64,000 nucleotides of DNA, taken from NCBI RefSeq assembly GCF_028689785.1, contig NZ_JAQVCN010000002.1:143199-207198 (forward strand), written 5' to 3'. The position numbers and the translations under genes are program-made. The stretch is from Zoogloea sp. (GTDB taxonomy: Bacteria; Pseudomonadota; Gammaproteobacteria; Burkholderiales; Rhodocyclaceae). Of the stretch, positions 46,670 through 55,915 are shown piece by piece. Under the pieces are notes generated by a model, which had not been told where the DNA came from, did not search any database, and saw nothing but the letters and a program-made list of their open reading frames with translations. Each line of letters begins with the position of its first letter. The stretch's first letter is position 1.

Positions 46670-49137
46670 TATCAAAAGCCAAAAACACTAAAAAACTTAG
46701 CAAGCTGCGTCGCAGCGATCCCTTCTTCGAGCGGGAGTCTCAGAAGTACGATTTTCCGCTGCCCAGCCGGGAATTCATTATCCAGACGTTGGCAGACCAC
46801 GGCGTCCCCATGCCGTTCGCCGATCTCGCGACCGCCCTTGACATCCAGGTGGCGGAGACGGAGTTCTTTGAACGTCGCATGTTTGCGATGCAGCGCGACG
46901 GGCAGGTCATGCGCAACCGGAGCGGCGCCTACCTGCTGCCCGCCAAGGCGGATCTCATTCGCGGTACGGTGCAAGGTCATCCGGAGGGCTACGGCTTTGT
47001 GGTGACCGACGACGAGGGGGCTGATATTTTCCTTGGGCCCAACGAGATGCGCGAGGTCCTTCACGGTGATCGGGTGATGGTGCGTATTGCTGGCCTTGAT
47101 CGACGCGGGAGGCCGGAAGGCAAGATCGTCGAGGTGCTTGAGCGCGCCAACAACCGGGTTGTCGGCCGGGTGTTGGTGGAGAACGGGGTGACTCTGGTGG
47201 TTCCGGAGAATCGCCGCATCTCCCAGGAGATCTTACTGGCTCCGGGCGCCAGGTCGAAAGCTGTGGCGGGACAGGTTGTGGTGGTGGAACTGGTCGAGCA
47301 ACCGACCCGCTATGCCCAGCCGATCGGCAAGGTCGTTGAGGTGCTTGGCAACTATGCAGATCCCGGTATGGAGATCGAGATTGCCTTGCGCAAGCACGAG
47401 CTGCCTTTCGAGTTCGGGAAGGCGGCGAAGGAACAGACGCGGCGTCTGCCCGACAAGGTCCGCAAGATGGACTGGAAGGGCAGGGAGGATCTCACGGCCC
47501 TTCCGTTGGTTACCATTGATGGGGAAACGGCCAGGGACTTCGACGATGCGGTGTATTGCGAGCGCCAGGGGCGGGGCTTCCGGCTCGTTGTGGCTATCGC
47601 GGATGTTTCCCATTATGTGACCGTCGGTTCGGCGTTGGATGGGGAGGCCTACGATCGGGGTAATTCGGTTTACTTCCCCCGCCGGGTGATCCCGATGTTG
47701 CCGGAGAAGCTCTCCAATGGGCTGTGCTCCTTGAATCCGCAGGTCGAGCGTCTGTGCATGGTCTGTGATATGGCAATCTCCCAGACGGGGGTGATCAAAC
47801 AGTATCGCTTCTATCCGGCGGTTATGTTCTCTAAGGCTCGTCTCACCTACAACCAGGTTGCGGCGGCCCTTTATGAGAATGATCCGGCGGCGCTTGAGAT
47901 TGTGGGAGGCCTGCTTCCCCATCTGCAGAATCTCGACAAGCTCTTCCGGGTGTTGCTCAAGGCCCGGGCAAAGCGTGGGGCGATTGATTTCGAGACCCAG
48001 GAAACCCGGATGGTTTTCGACGACAACGGCAAGATCGAGAAGATCGTTCCGGAGAGTCGCAACGATGCCCATCGCTTGATCGAAGAATGCATGCTGGCCG
48101 CCAATGTCTGTGCGTCCGAGTTCCTGCAGGGTCAGGAGCATCCGGTTCTGTACCGCGTCCACGAAGGCCCGACCCCGGAAAAGCTCGCCAAGCTGCGCGA
48201 TTTTCTCGGCGAGTTTGGTCTGCAGCTGGGCGGTGGGGAGGAGCCAAAAGCAGGGGATTACGCCCGCTTGCTTGAGAGCATCAAGGCTCGGCCGGATCTG
48301 CAGCTTCTCCAGACGGTGATGCTTCGCTCCTTGCGCCAAGCGGTGTACAGCCCGGATAACGTCGGGCACTTCGGTCTGGCCTACGAGGCGTACACCCACT
48401 TTACGTCGCCCATCCGGCGCTACCCCGATCTTCTGGTGCATCGTGCGATCAAGGCGGCGTTGCTGGGGCAGCAGTACACACCTGCGCAGGAGAACGGCGA
48501 TTGGGACGCAATTGGAATGCATTGCTCGATGACCGAGCGCCGTGCCGACGAGGCGGATCGGGATGTAGAGAACTGGCTCAAGTGTTACTACATGCAGGAC
48601 CGGATCGGCGAGGAGTTTGAAGGCAGCGTCTCGGCGGTAGTGCCTTTCGGGCTCTTTGTGGCCCTCCACGACGTTTTCGTGGAGGGGCTGGTGCATATCT
48701 CGGATCTGGGGAGCGATTATTTCCACTTTGATGATGCCCAGCACGCCTTGGTAGGCGAGCGCACCGGCCAGCGTTACCGCCTGTCTGATCAGGTTCGGGT
48801 GCAGCTGGTGCGGGTCAACATGGAGGCCAGCAAGATCGATTTCCGTCTTCTCCAGGGGCCCGAGCGTGTCACGGAACGGGTGGGAAAGACGACGCGCACC
48901 AAGGCGACACGTGTTGTGTCGGAGCAGGTTGTCGTTGAGGGGGCGGCCTCGGCAGGGCGTCGTCGTTCTGCCCCGCCAAACCAGCCCGAAGCGCCTCTCA
49001 AGGCGGTAGAATCCGGGCCCGCGCCGAAGGCCGTAAAAGCAAAAACGAAGGCCAAGGCCAAAGCCAAGGCCAAAACCGCGAAGCCGCGCAAGAGCGCTGC
49101 GGACAGCACAAAGAAGAAAGCCAAGCCTCGTGTCTGA
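46663..49137 (+). CDS. rnr: Ribonuclease R
   Basis: An 824-residue 3'-5' exoribonuclease of the RNB family. An N-terminal helix-turn-helix region (FPLPSREFIIQTLADHGVPMPFADLATAL) is followed by cold-shock domains (GTVQGHPEGYGFVVTDDEGADIFLG), the RNB catalytic core (LPLVTIDGETARDFDDAVYCER, HYVTVGSALDGEAYDRGNSVYFP), an S1 domain (GEEFEGSVSAVVPFGLFVALHDVFVEGLVHI) and a Lys/Ala-rich tail. It degrades structured RNA. The GTG start at 46663 has no obvious ribosome site and sits on the -35 box of a divergent tRNA promoter. Its 3' end overlaps rlmB by 8 bp. Confidence 0.96.
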   Translation: MSISKAKNTKKLSKLRRSDPFFERESQKYDFPLPSREFIIQTLADHGVPMPFADLATALDIQVAETEFFERRMFAMQRDGQVMRNRSGAYLLPAKADLIRGTVQGHPEGYGFVVTDDEGADIFLGPNEMREVLHGDRVMVRIAGLDRRGRPEGKIVEVLERANNRVVGRVLVENGVTLVVPENRRISQEILLAPGARSKAVAGQVVVVELVEQPTRYAQPIGKVVEVLGNYADPGMEIEIALRKHELPFEFGKAAKEQTRRLPDKVRKMDWKGREDLTALPLVTIDGETARDFDDAVYCERQGRGFRLVVAIADVSHYVTVGSALDGEAYDRGNSVYFPRRVIPMLPEKLSNGLCSLNPQVERLCMVCDMAISQTGVIKQYRFYPAVMFSKARLTYNQVAAALYENDPAALEIVGGLLPHLQNLDKLFRVLLKARAKRGAIDFETQETRMVFDDNGKIEKIVPESRNDAHRLIEECMLAANVCASEFLQGQEHPVLYRVHEGPTPEKLAKLRDFLGEFGLQLGGGEEPKAGDYARLLESIKARPDLQLLQTVMLRSLRQAVYSPDNVGHFGLAYEAYTHFTSPIRRYPDLLVHRAIKAALLGQQYTPAQENGDWDAIGMHCSMTERRADEADRDVENWLKCYYMQDRIGEEFEGSVSAVVPFGLFVALHDVFVEGLVHISDLGSDYFHFDDAQHALVGERTGQRYRLSDQVRVQLVRVNMEASKIDFRLLQGPERVTERVGKTTRTKATRVVSEQVVVEGAASAGRRRSAPPNQPEAPLKAVESGPAPKAVKAKTKAKAKAKAKTAKPRKSAADSTKKKAKPRV

Positions 49138-49876
49138 CAACACCAGTTCCCGTCTCATTTACGGCTTCCATGCCGTTCTCGCCAAGCTTCGTCAGGATCC
49201 TGAGGGCATTTTCGAGATATTCACTGACGCCCAGCGCAACGATGCTCGGGCGAGAGATCTGCTTCGCCATGCGGAGCAGCTCGGAACCCGCATCATCCCG
49301 TCAGAGGGGGAGCGCCTTGATCGAATGGTTGGGACGCGCCGCCATCAGGGCGTTGTCGCTCGGGTGGATGGCCGTCGGAAGGAGCTGAAGTTGCCTGATG
49401 TGCTGGATGGCCTGACTGAGCCGGCCTTGTTTCTGGTGTTGGACGGTATTCAGGATCCGCATAACCTGGGGGCTTGTCTGCGGGTGGCCGATGCAGCCGG
49501 TGCCCATGCGGTCATCGCGCCGAAGGATAAGGCCGTCGGGCTGAATGCGACGGCTGTCAAGGTGGCCAGCGGCGCGGCCGATACTGTCCCCTACATCACC
49601 GTGACCAACCTTGCCCGGGCCTTGCGCGAAATGCAGGAGGCTGGCGTGTGGATCCTGGGGGCGGCCGGCGAAGCGGAGAAGTCCATCTATACCGTGGACC
49701 AGAAGGGATCGATTGCCTGGGTGCTGGGAGCCGAGGGAGATGGTCTGCGTCGTCTGACCCGGGAGACTTGTGATGAGTTGATCAGCATCCCGATGTACGG
49801 CACCGTTGAGAGCCTCAACGTGTCGGTCGCCAGCGGTCTGTGCCTTTTCGAAGCGCGTCGCCAGCGCGCTGGCTGA
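49130..49876 (+). CDS. rlmB: 23S rRNA 2'-O-ribose methyltransferase RlmB
   Basis: A 248-residue SpoU-class knotted methyltransferase modifying G2251 of 23S rRNA. An N-terminal substrate domain (RLIYGFHAVLAKL) precedes the SAM-binding motifs GIQDPHNLGACLRVADAAGAHAVI, VLGAEGDGLRRLTRETCD and SIPMYGTVESLNVSVASGLCLFEARRQR. GTG start overlapping rnr by 8 bp, the usual rnr-rlmB pair. Confidence 0.97.
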   Translation: MSDNTSSRLIYGFHAVLAKLRQDPEGIFEIFTDAQRNDARARDLLRHAEQLGTRIIPSEGERLDRMVGTRRHQGVVARVDGRRKELKLPDVLDGLTEPALFLVLDGIQDPHNLGACLRVADAAGAHAVIAPKDKAVGLNATAVKVASGAADTVPYITVTNLARALREMQEAGVWILGAAGEAEKSIYTVDQKGSIAWVLGAEGDGLRRLTRETCDELISIPMYGTVESLNVSVASGLCLFEARRQRAG

Positions 49877-49888
49877 GTCTCATCGGCG

Positions 49889-50572
49889 ATGAAGCTGGAT
49901 TACGCCGAAGCTCGTGATTTGCTCCGGCGGGGCCGTAGCGGGGCGCTTGGCAGCCATTCAGTGACTATGCCGGGCTTCCCGTTTGTGAGTCTGCTGCCCT
50001 ATGTGCTTGACGAGGCGTGTCAGCCTCTCTTCCTGCTCAGCAGTCTGGCGGAGCACACCAGGAATCTTCTGGACGATTCCCGTGCCAGCCTGCTGCTCGC
50101 GGAAGGGCAGGGTGGTGTGCTGGAGCAGTCTCGGCTGACCTTGCTGGGGACGGTCGAGCGGGTGGTGCTGGACTCGGCGGCGTGTGCGCGTTTTTTGCGC
50201 TATAGCCCGGAGTCTGCCGAGTATCTTGCGCTGGGAGGGTTTGCTTTTTTCCGCATGAGGCCGCTCAGGGCCCGTTTCATCGGTGGTTTTGGCCGCATGG
50301 GGTGGGTGGATGCTGTTCCTCTCCCTGCGGTGCTTCCCGTGCAACAGGAGGCTGTGCTGCTCGAAGCGCTTGCTGGCAGGCTTCCCGTCGGGGTGCGGGT
50401 GGAGGGGCTTGATGCGGAGGGTGTGGATGTCGTGGTCGCAGGTGTCGGCCGTCGCATCAGGCTAGCGCCGCCCCACGAAGGGCCTGAGGCCCTTTTGGAG
50501 GCGGCACTGGATGGGATGGCGCGGGAAGGCCTGTTCGGGGCAGAGGATCCAGCTGCTGGCCTGTTCGTTTGA
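49889..50572 (+). CDS. HugZ-like pyridoxamine-5'-phosphate-oxidase-family protein
   Basis: A 227-residue protein. The first 150 residues form a split-barrel flavin/heme-binding fold (SGALGSHSVTMPGFPFVSLLPYVLDEACQPLFLLSSLAEHTRNLLDDSRASLLL; RFIGGFGRMGWVD). The C-terminal 70 residues resemble the DUF2470 domain found in HugZ-type proteins (GLDAEGVDVVVAGVGRRIRLAPP). HugZ members bind or degrade heme; others bind flavin. It lies 12 bp after rlmB and converges on a sorting protein gene. Substrate not determinable. Confidence 0.78.
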   Translation: MKLDYAEARDLLRRGRSGALGSHSVTMPGFPFVSLLPYVLDEACQPLFLLSSLAEHTRNLLDDSRASLLLAEGQGGVLEQSRLTLLGTVERVVLDSAACARFLRYSPESAEYLALGGFAFFRMRPLRARFIGGFGRMGWVDAVPLPAVLPVQQEAVLLEALAGRLPVGVRVEGLDAEGVDVVVAGVGRRIRLAPPHEGPEALLEAALDGMAREGLFGAEDPAAGLFV

Positions 50573-50592
50573 AGGGCCTCAGCGGCGCTGCC

Positions 50593-51375
50593 TCAATCGA
50601 CGCGATTGAGCTTGTCCATGTACTGTTTCGTAAACACCCGGTCCGGGAGATCCTTGGCGGCCATCTGCGAGTAGCGCAGCACTGAAACCTCCCCCTTCTT
50701 GAGGGCATCCTCCATCACCAGCTGGGTGGGGCGGATACGTCCGCCGAGATTCTGGAATTTCTCGTAGCGTGTCACTTTGAGCAGGCGATCGGAGAGGGAA
50801 TAGAACTCGGCCCGATGGGGCCAGTTGTTCGATTGTCTTACCCAGTAGAGCACCTTTGCGTAGGTGACGCCGCGGTCTACCGCGGTGAGTTCGAGTACAT
50901 ACATCTTCTCTCCGTCGATGGTCTCGGTACGGAGAATTTTGGGTTCGTAGTCACCGGAGAAGTTGGCACGCGCCAGATCACCGTTGGCCACCTGGCCCGT
51001 CAGCCGTTGGGCCAAAGACAGGCGCACTGGTTGGGAGATATTCGGCATGAAGACCCAAAGGTCGCGCCCTCGCATGAGCATGGCCTGACCACGATCGGTG
51101 GCCGGCTCCAGGGTTTGCACGATGGTGTTCTCATTGCCCTTGGAAAGAATGCGGTACTTTCTTTCCTCCATGGGTTCGCCGGGGATGCTTGACTCGATGT
51201 TGATCTGTACCTGAAAGCCGTCGCGGGGGAAGCGCACTTCATCAGCGCGGGCAACAGCGTTGCGGGCCGTCTCCACGTCGTCGGCAAGGGCGAGGGCCGA
51301 CAGTCCGATGGCGGCGACCGTCATGAGCGCCCTGCAGCTGTCGCGCAAGCCGGGCAAGTAAAAGTTGAAGCTCAT
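50593..51375 (-). CDS. Exported LolA-like outer-membrane lipoprotein-sorting protein
   Basis: The ATG at 51375 (260 aa), 8 bp after AAGGAT, is preferred to the track start, which adds MCTELCCLLSKDNT. A signal peptide follows (CRALMTVAAIGLSALALA). The mature part (VQINIESSIPGEPMEERKYRILSKGNENTIVQTLEPATDRGQAMLMRGRDLWVFMPNISQPVRLS) matches COG2834-type outer-membrane lipoprotein-sorting proteins with a LolA/LolB-like fold. It is divergent from an ABC ATPase, with only 42 bp between start codons. Relatives usually sit with an ABC or RND exporter. Confidence 0.82.
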   Translation of the reverse strand: MSFNFYLPGLRDSCRALMTVAAIGLSALALADDVETARNAVARADEVRFPRDGFQVQINIESSIPGEPMEERKYRILSKGNENTIVQTLEPATDRGQAMLMRGRDLWVFMPNISQPVRLSLAQRLTGQVANGDLARANFSGDYEPKILRTETIDGEKMYVLELTAVDRGVTYAKVLYWVRQSNNWPHRAEFYSLSDRLLKVTRYEKFQNLGGRIRPTQLVMEDALKKGEVSVLRYSQMAAKDLPDRVFTKQYMDKLNRVD

Positions 51376-51417
51376 GGTGTTATCCTTAGAAAGCAAACAA
51401 CATAGTTCAGTGCACAA

Positions 51418-52164
51418 ATGCCGATCATCCGTGTTGACGATTTAAGCAAGACCTATCTTCTTGGCGACCAGGAGGTTACCGCACTGGAAGGGGTGTCACT
51501 GACCGTTGAAGAGGGTGTTTTCATGGCCATTGCCGGGCCGTCCGGGAGTGGAAAGTCAACGCTGCTCAATATCATGGGGTGCATTGATACGCCAAGCAAG
51601 GGGCGTGTTGAAATCGAAGGAAAGGACCTGTCGGGCCAGACACCCGATGATCTCGCTGATGTACGGGCAAGAACCATCGGCTTCATTTTCCAGACCTTTA
51701 ACTTGTTGCCTGTGCTGTCGGCCTTCGAAAACGTCGAGTACCCGCTCTTGCAGATGCCGGAGCTGTCAGCCCAGGAGCGCAAGGATCGGGTGAGTCATTA
51801 CCTCTCCAAGGTCGGGTTGACCAAGTATGCGCATCACCGCCCGAACCAGCTTTCAGGCGGACAGCGGCAGCGGGTGGCCATTGCCCGGGCGCTGGTGACC
51901 CACTCGCGTGTCGTGCTGGCTGACGAGCCTACCGCCAACCTGGATCGCCGTACGGGGGAGAGCATTCTCAACCTCATGCGGGACATCAACCAGAATGACG
52001 GGACAACCTTCGTGTTTTCCACCCATGATAAACGGGTCATGAACCGGGCCGATCGCCTGGTCAGGATGGAAGACGGTCAGATCACCGCCCTCGGCCTGAA
52101 GCGCGATGGCGCCTGGAAATTCGTTCAGGATCGACGCAAGCCGGATGACGATCCCGACATCTGA
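51418..52164 (+). CDS. MacB/LolD-type ABC transporter ATP-binding protein
   Basis: A 248-residue ATPase with Walker A GPSGSGKST (40-48), Q-loop FQTFNLLPVLSAFENVEYPLL, signature LSGGQRQ (145-151), Walker B VVLADEPTANLD and the H-loop STHDKR. The pattern is that of LolD/MacB ATPases, which power FtsX-like permeases that move lipoproteins or other cargo toward the outer membrane. No permease gene is adjacent. The upstream 42 bp contain no good ribosome site, suggesting a short or leaderless transcript. A DUF1302-type barrel follows 25 bp later. Confidence 0.9.
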   Translation: MPIIRVDDLSKTYLLGDQEVTALEGVSLTVEEGVFMAIAGPSGSGKSTLLNIMGCIDTPSKGRVEIEGKDLSGQTPDDLADVRARTIGFIFQTFNLLPVLSAFENVEYPLLQMPELSAQERKDRVSHYLSKVGLTKYAHHRPNQLSGGQRQRVAIARALVTHSRVVLADEPTANLDRRTGESILNLMRDINQNDGTTFVFSTHDKRVMNRADRLVRMEDGQITALGLKRDGAWKFVQDRRKPDDDPDI

Positions 52165-52189
52165 TCGCAATCCAAAGTATGAGGAATAG

Positions 52190-53482
52190 ATGAAGCCTTT
52201 CAGCTCAAAGCCCACTGTAATCGTCCTGAGCCTGGCGATGCTGGCCTTAGGGGGCCCGGCAGCAGCAGCCGACGATGATCTCGACCTCGAACTCGACGAG
52301 GGTGGGAAGACCAAGACGGGAGGTGTTCTCCAGTTTGATTTGGCCAGAACCTATGCAGATCGGGAGCACTGGTCGATGGCTCGCTCTCGTGCCGAGTTGA
52401 GTGCGCAAGGGGGTGGGGCCGGATTCAAGTGGAAGATATCCGGGCGTGCTGACGCCGATGCGGTTTTCGCCATAGATTCCGGCTTTTATCCTGACGCAGT
52501 GCGGCGCGATCAGCAGTATCAATTCGATCTGCGCGAGACCTACGTGGATTTCTCGGCCGGTGAAGTGGACATCCGCCTCGGTCGGCAACATATCGTGTGG
52601 GGCGAGATGGTTGGCCTGTTCTTTGCCGATGTGGTCTCGGCCAGGGATCTGCGCTCTTTCTATCTGCCTGATTTCGAACAACTACGTATTCCCCAGTGGG
52701 CAGCCCGCGCTGAGTACTACTTTGGTGAGACCCATGCCGAATTGGTGTGGATTCCCTCGCCTAGCTACGACAAGATCGGCAAGCCGGGGGCCGAGTTCTA
52801 TCCGCTGCCCAGGGGCGCCAATGTGCGTGGCGAGGTTAAGCCGGATGCGTCTCTGGGCAATACCAACTGGGGGGGGCGGCTGTCCCGCCTGATCGGTGGC
52901 TGGGATGTGTCGGGCTTCTATTATCGTAGTCTCGACGTGGCCCAGACCTTCTACGTCGTTGGTGTGAACGAATTCCAGCCGCGTCATGATCGAATCACCC
53001 AGATCGGCGGAACGGTGGCCAAGGATTTCGGCGAGTTCGTGCTCAAGGGTGAAGCAGTGCATACGAGAGGGAGGCAGTTTCTCTCTGATGATCCGACAGC
53101 CCCCAACGGGCTCGTGCGTCAAGACACCATTGATTACGTCATCGGGGTTGATGTGCCGGCGTTCAATGATGGTCGGATCAATGTGCAGTATTTTGCACGA
53201 CGTGCTGCCAATCATGATCCGTCCATCGGCGCGGATCGTACCGAGGGTGGGGCCAGCATCCTGCTGAATACTCGCATTACGCAGGCTTGGGAAACCGAGG
53301 CACTGCTGGTTTCAATGCTCAACCGCACCGATTTCATGTTCAGACCGAAGGTCAAGTGGTCTGCCGCGAAGAACCTCAGGGTTACTTTTGGTGTGGATGT
53401 CTTCGGTGGCAAGCCCACCGGAGTGTTTGGTCGCTATGACGATCGTGATCGGGTTTATACCGAGGCGCGCTGGTCTTTCTAG
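52190..53482 (+). CDS. DUF1302-type outer membrane beta-barrel protein
   Basis: A 430-residue precursor with a signal peptide (PTVIVLSLAMLALGGPAAAA) and an acidic linker (DDDLDLELDEGG). The rest alternates polar and hydrophobic residues in the manner of a beta-barrel and ends in the terminal aromatic ARWSF, the BAM recognition signal. RLGRQHIVWGEMVGLFFADVVSARDLRSFYLPDFEQLRIPQWAARAEYY is typical of the DUF1302 group. These barrels often accompany a LolA-like protein and a transporter. It probably works with the ATPase directly upstream and the divergent sorting protein. Confidence 0.8.
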   Translation: MKPFSSKPTVIVLSLAMLALGGPAAAADDDLDLELDEGGKTKTGGVLQFDLARTYADREHWSMARSRAELSAQGGGAGFKWKISGRADADAVFAIDSGFYPDAVRRDQQYQFDLRETYVDFSAGEVDIRLGRQHIVWGEMVGLFFADVVSARDLRSFYLPDFEQLRIPQWAARAEYYFGETHAELVWIPSPSYDKIGKPGAEFYPLPRGANVRGEVKPDASLGNTNWGGRLSRLIGGWDVSGFYYRSLDVAQTFYVVGVNEFQPRHDRITQIGGTVAKDFGEFVLKGEAVHTRGRQFLSDDPTAPNGLVRQDTIDYVIGVDVPAFNDGRINVQYFARRAANHDPSIGADRTEGGASILLNTRITQAWETEALLVSMLNRTDFMFRPKVKWSAAKNLRVTFGVDVFGGKPTGVFGRYDDRDRVYTEARWSF

Positions 53483-53681
53483 TTGTTAGGTCGTCCCGTT
53501 TTGGGTCGCTATATGAGGGTTCTGGGTGTTTTTGGAGTTTTTTCCAAACCCGAATCGTCAAGGCGTGTGCCCGTTGCGGGGCGGCGTGACGTTTTTCTCC
53601 GGAGTCGCGTCCGGGCTGCCGTAATATCCGCTTGTTATCATCAGAAGGCTGCAGTCGGGCCTAATTGAGGGGAAGATTTAT

Positions 53682-54287
53682 ATGAAACGATTATTGACGA
53701 TAGGCGCACTGGCCTGCCTTGCTGCCGGGCTGACGGGGTGTGCTACACCTTATCCCGCTGCGCCGGCTGCTGCCACGAACGCTGATTACAATTATCTGAT
53801 CGGGCCGGGTGATTCCGTCAATATCGTTGTGTGGCGAAATCCTGAATTGTCAATGATGGTTCCGGTGCGCCCCGACGGCAAGATCACGACGCCGCTGGTT
53901 GAAGACCTTCCTGCCGCCGGGCGCGATGCGTCGACGCTGGCCCGCGAAATCGAGAAAGCGCTGGCCAAGTACATTCGCGATCCGGTCGTGACGGTGATCG
54001 TCAGCAACTTCGTCGGTCCTTATTCCGAGCAGGTTCGTGTTGTGGGCGAGGCCGCCAAGCCGATGACTTTGCCGTTCAAGCAGAAGATGACAATGCTTGA
54101 TCTGATGATCGCAGTAGGCGGCATCACCGATTTCGCTGACGGCAACAGGGCGGTGCTGCTGCGCACCTCCGAGAACGGTAAGCAGTACTCCGTCCGTCTT
54201 CGTGACCTCATCAAGCGTGGCGACGTTTCCGCAAACGTCGAGCTCAAGCCGGGCGATGTGCTGATCATTCCTCAAAGCTGGTTCTGA
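53682..54287 (+). CDS. Polysaccharide export lipoprotein, XrtA/PEP-CTERM type (Wza-like)
   Basis: A 201-residue lipoprotein with lipobox LTGC (C20), a polysaccharide-export domain (YLIGPGDSVNIVVWRNPELSMMVPVRPDGKITTPLVEDLPAAGRDASTLAREIEKAL) and a SLBB-like segment (VRVVGEAAKPMTLPFKQKMTMLDLMIAVGG). It matches the short Wza-like export proteins of exosortase-A loci and would line the outer-membrane polysaccharide channel. GAGGGGAAG precedes the ATG well. The 199-bp gap after the beta-barrel probably holds the operon promoter, but I could not pick one convincingly. Confidence 0.93.
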   Translation: MKRLLTIGALACLAAGLTGCATPYPAAPAAATNADYNYLIGPGDSVNIVVWRNPELSMMVPVRPDGKITTPLVEDLPAAGRDASTLAREIEKALAKYIRDPVVTVIVSNFVGPYSEQVRVVGEAAKPMTLPFKQKMTMLDLMIAVGGITDFADGNRAVLLRTSENGKQYSVRLRDLIKRGDVSANVELKPGDVLIIPQSWF

Positions 54288-54346
54288 CCCATTCTTCTTG
54301 ATCTCCTCCCCGGGCTGCCCCGGGGAGTCGCCTTCGGAATCTCCCA

Positions 54347-55906
54347 ATGGAAGACATACTAAGACAGCTGTCGGTGATACTCCGCGGCATGTGGCTCTAT
54401 CGCTGGTGGGGCTTGGCTGCTGCGTGGATCGTCGGCCCGATCGCTGCGGCGACGGTTTACCTGCTGCCTGACCGCTATGAGTCTTCGGCCCGGGTGTATG
54501 TAGACACTCAGTCGATTCTCAAGCCGCTGATGTCCGGGCTCGCCGTGCAGCCTAACGTGGATCAGCAGATCAGTATTCTCAGCCGCACGCTGATCAGCCG
54601 TCCCAATGTGGAGAAGCTGATCCGCATGGCCGACCTGGACCTGACGGTCAAGACCAAGGAAGAGCGGGAGGCGCTCATTGCCAGCGTCACGAAGTCGCTG
54701 GAGATCCGCGTTGCAGGTCGGGACAACCTTTATACCCTCGCTTACACCGATACGGATGCCGAACGTGCCAAGCGCGTCGTGCAGTCCATGGTATCCATGT
54801 TTGTCGAGTCCGGCCTCGGCGACAAGCGCAAGGATTCGGATACGGCACGCAAGTTCATTGAAGAGCAGATCAGAGCCTACGAGCAGAAGCTCGAAGAGGC
54901 CGAAAACCGTCTCAAGGAATACAAGCTGCGCAATCTCTCCACGGTCGGTAGTGGTGGCCGGGATTACTTCTCCAAGATGAATGAAGCGAGCGAGCAGCTC
55001 AACCAGGCACGCCTTGCCCTGCGTGAAGCGGAAAACTCGCGAGATGCCCTCAAGCGCCAGATCGTTGGCGAGGAGCCGGTCCTGCTGCCCGACAATGTGA
55101 GCAGCGCTGCGCTGGCTGCGGTTTCGGTGCCAGAGCTGGATGGTCGCATTGAAGCCCTTAAAAAGAGCCTGGATGGTCTGCTCCAGCGTTACACCGAGCA
55201 GCACCCCGACGTAGTTGGTGCCCGCAAGACCATCGAGTTGCTCGAGGCCCAGAAGCTCCAGGAAATCCAGTCGCGCCGGAAGGCTGCGCCTACCGGCATG
55301 TCGAGTTCCGCGGGCTCCAATCCGGTGTATCAGCAGTTGAAGATGTCACTGGCCGAAGCCGAGGCCAATGTGGCTTCGCTCCGTGCCCGGGTTTCCGAGT
55401 ATGAGAGCCGGGTCCAGTCCCTGTCGGCCGCATCCCGCATGCTGCCGCAGATCGAGGCTGAGTTCACCCAGCTCAACCGGGACTACGACGTCAATAAGCG
55501 CAACTACGACCAGCTCGTGGCCCGTCGTGAGTCGGCCACCATGGCAGTCGAAATGGGGGCGACCTCGGGGGTTGCAGATTTCCGCCTGATCGATCCGCCT
55601 ACGGTGCCGAACAAGCCGGCGGCGCCCAACCGTCTGCTCCTGATGCCGGCCGCTGGGTTTGCTGCCCTGCTGATGGGGGCGGCCATCAGCTTCCTGATCA
55701 GTCAGATTCGCCCCACCTTCTCGGATACCAATGTGCTGCGTGATGTGACCGGCCTTGCAGTGCTCGGCGCCGTCAGCATGATTTCCGATCCGGATCGTGC
55801 GCGGAACCTGCGTCGTGGAAGGATCGCATTTCTTGGTGGGGTGGGAGCCCTGGTGGGTTTGTTTGGCGCTATGACCGTCTGGTTGATGTTGGCCAGAATG
55901 GCTTGA
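54347..55906 (+). CDS. XrtA-associated polysaccharide chain-length determinant (Wzz-like)
   Basis: A 519-residue inner-membrane protein. An N-terminal helix (WWGLAAAWIVGPIAAATVYLL) starts the Wzz domain (DRYESSARVYVDTQSILKPLMSGLAVQPNVDQQ). A long coiled coil spans about 165-400 (EEQIRAYEQKLEEAENRLKEYKLRN), and two further helices lie at about 425-450 and 493-518. It controls polymer length and pairs with the tyrosine kinase encoded directly downstream, together resembling a split Wzc. Confidence 0.93.
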   Translation: MEDILRQLSVILRGMWLYRWWGLAAAWIVGPIAAATVYLLPDRYESSARVYVDTQSILKPLMSGLAVQPNVDQQISILSRTLISRPNVEKLIRMADLDLTVKTKEEREALIASVTKSLEIRVAGRDNLYTLAYTDTDAERAKRVVQSMVSMFVESGLGDKRKDSDTARKFIEEQIRAYEQKLEEAENRLKEYKLRNLSTVGSGGRDYFSKMNEASEQLNQARLALREAENSRDALKRQIVGEEPVLLPDNVSSAALAAVSVPELDGRIEALKKSLDGLLQRYTEQHPDVVGARKTIELLEAQKLQEIQSRRKAAPTGMSSSAGSNPVYQQLKMSLAEAEANVASLRARVSEYESRVQSLSAASRMLPQIEAEFTQLNRDYDVNKRNYDQLVARRESATMAVEMGATSGVADFRLIDPPTVPNKPAAPNRLLLMPAAGFAALLMGAAISFLISQIRPTFSDTNVLRDVTGLAVLGAVSMISDPDRARNLRRGRIAFLGGVGALVGLFGAMTVWLMLARMA

Positions 55907-55915
55907 GGGGCAAAT

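Noticed and set aside
49009-49134. Lys/Ala-rich repeat at the end of rnr as a possible separate gene or frameshift
   Set aside because: Basic low-complexity tails are common on RNase R and the frame is continuous to the stop.
53483-53668. 61-aa ORF between the beta-barrel and the export lipoprotein
   Set aside because: No ribosome site, no recognisable features, and it fills the likely promoter gap of the EPS operon.
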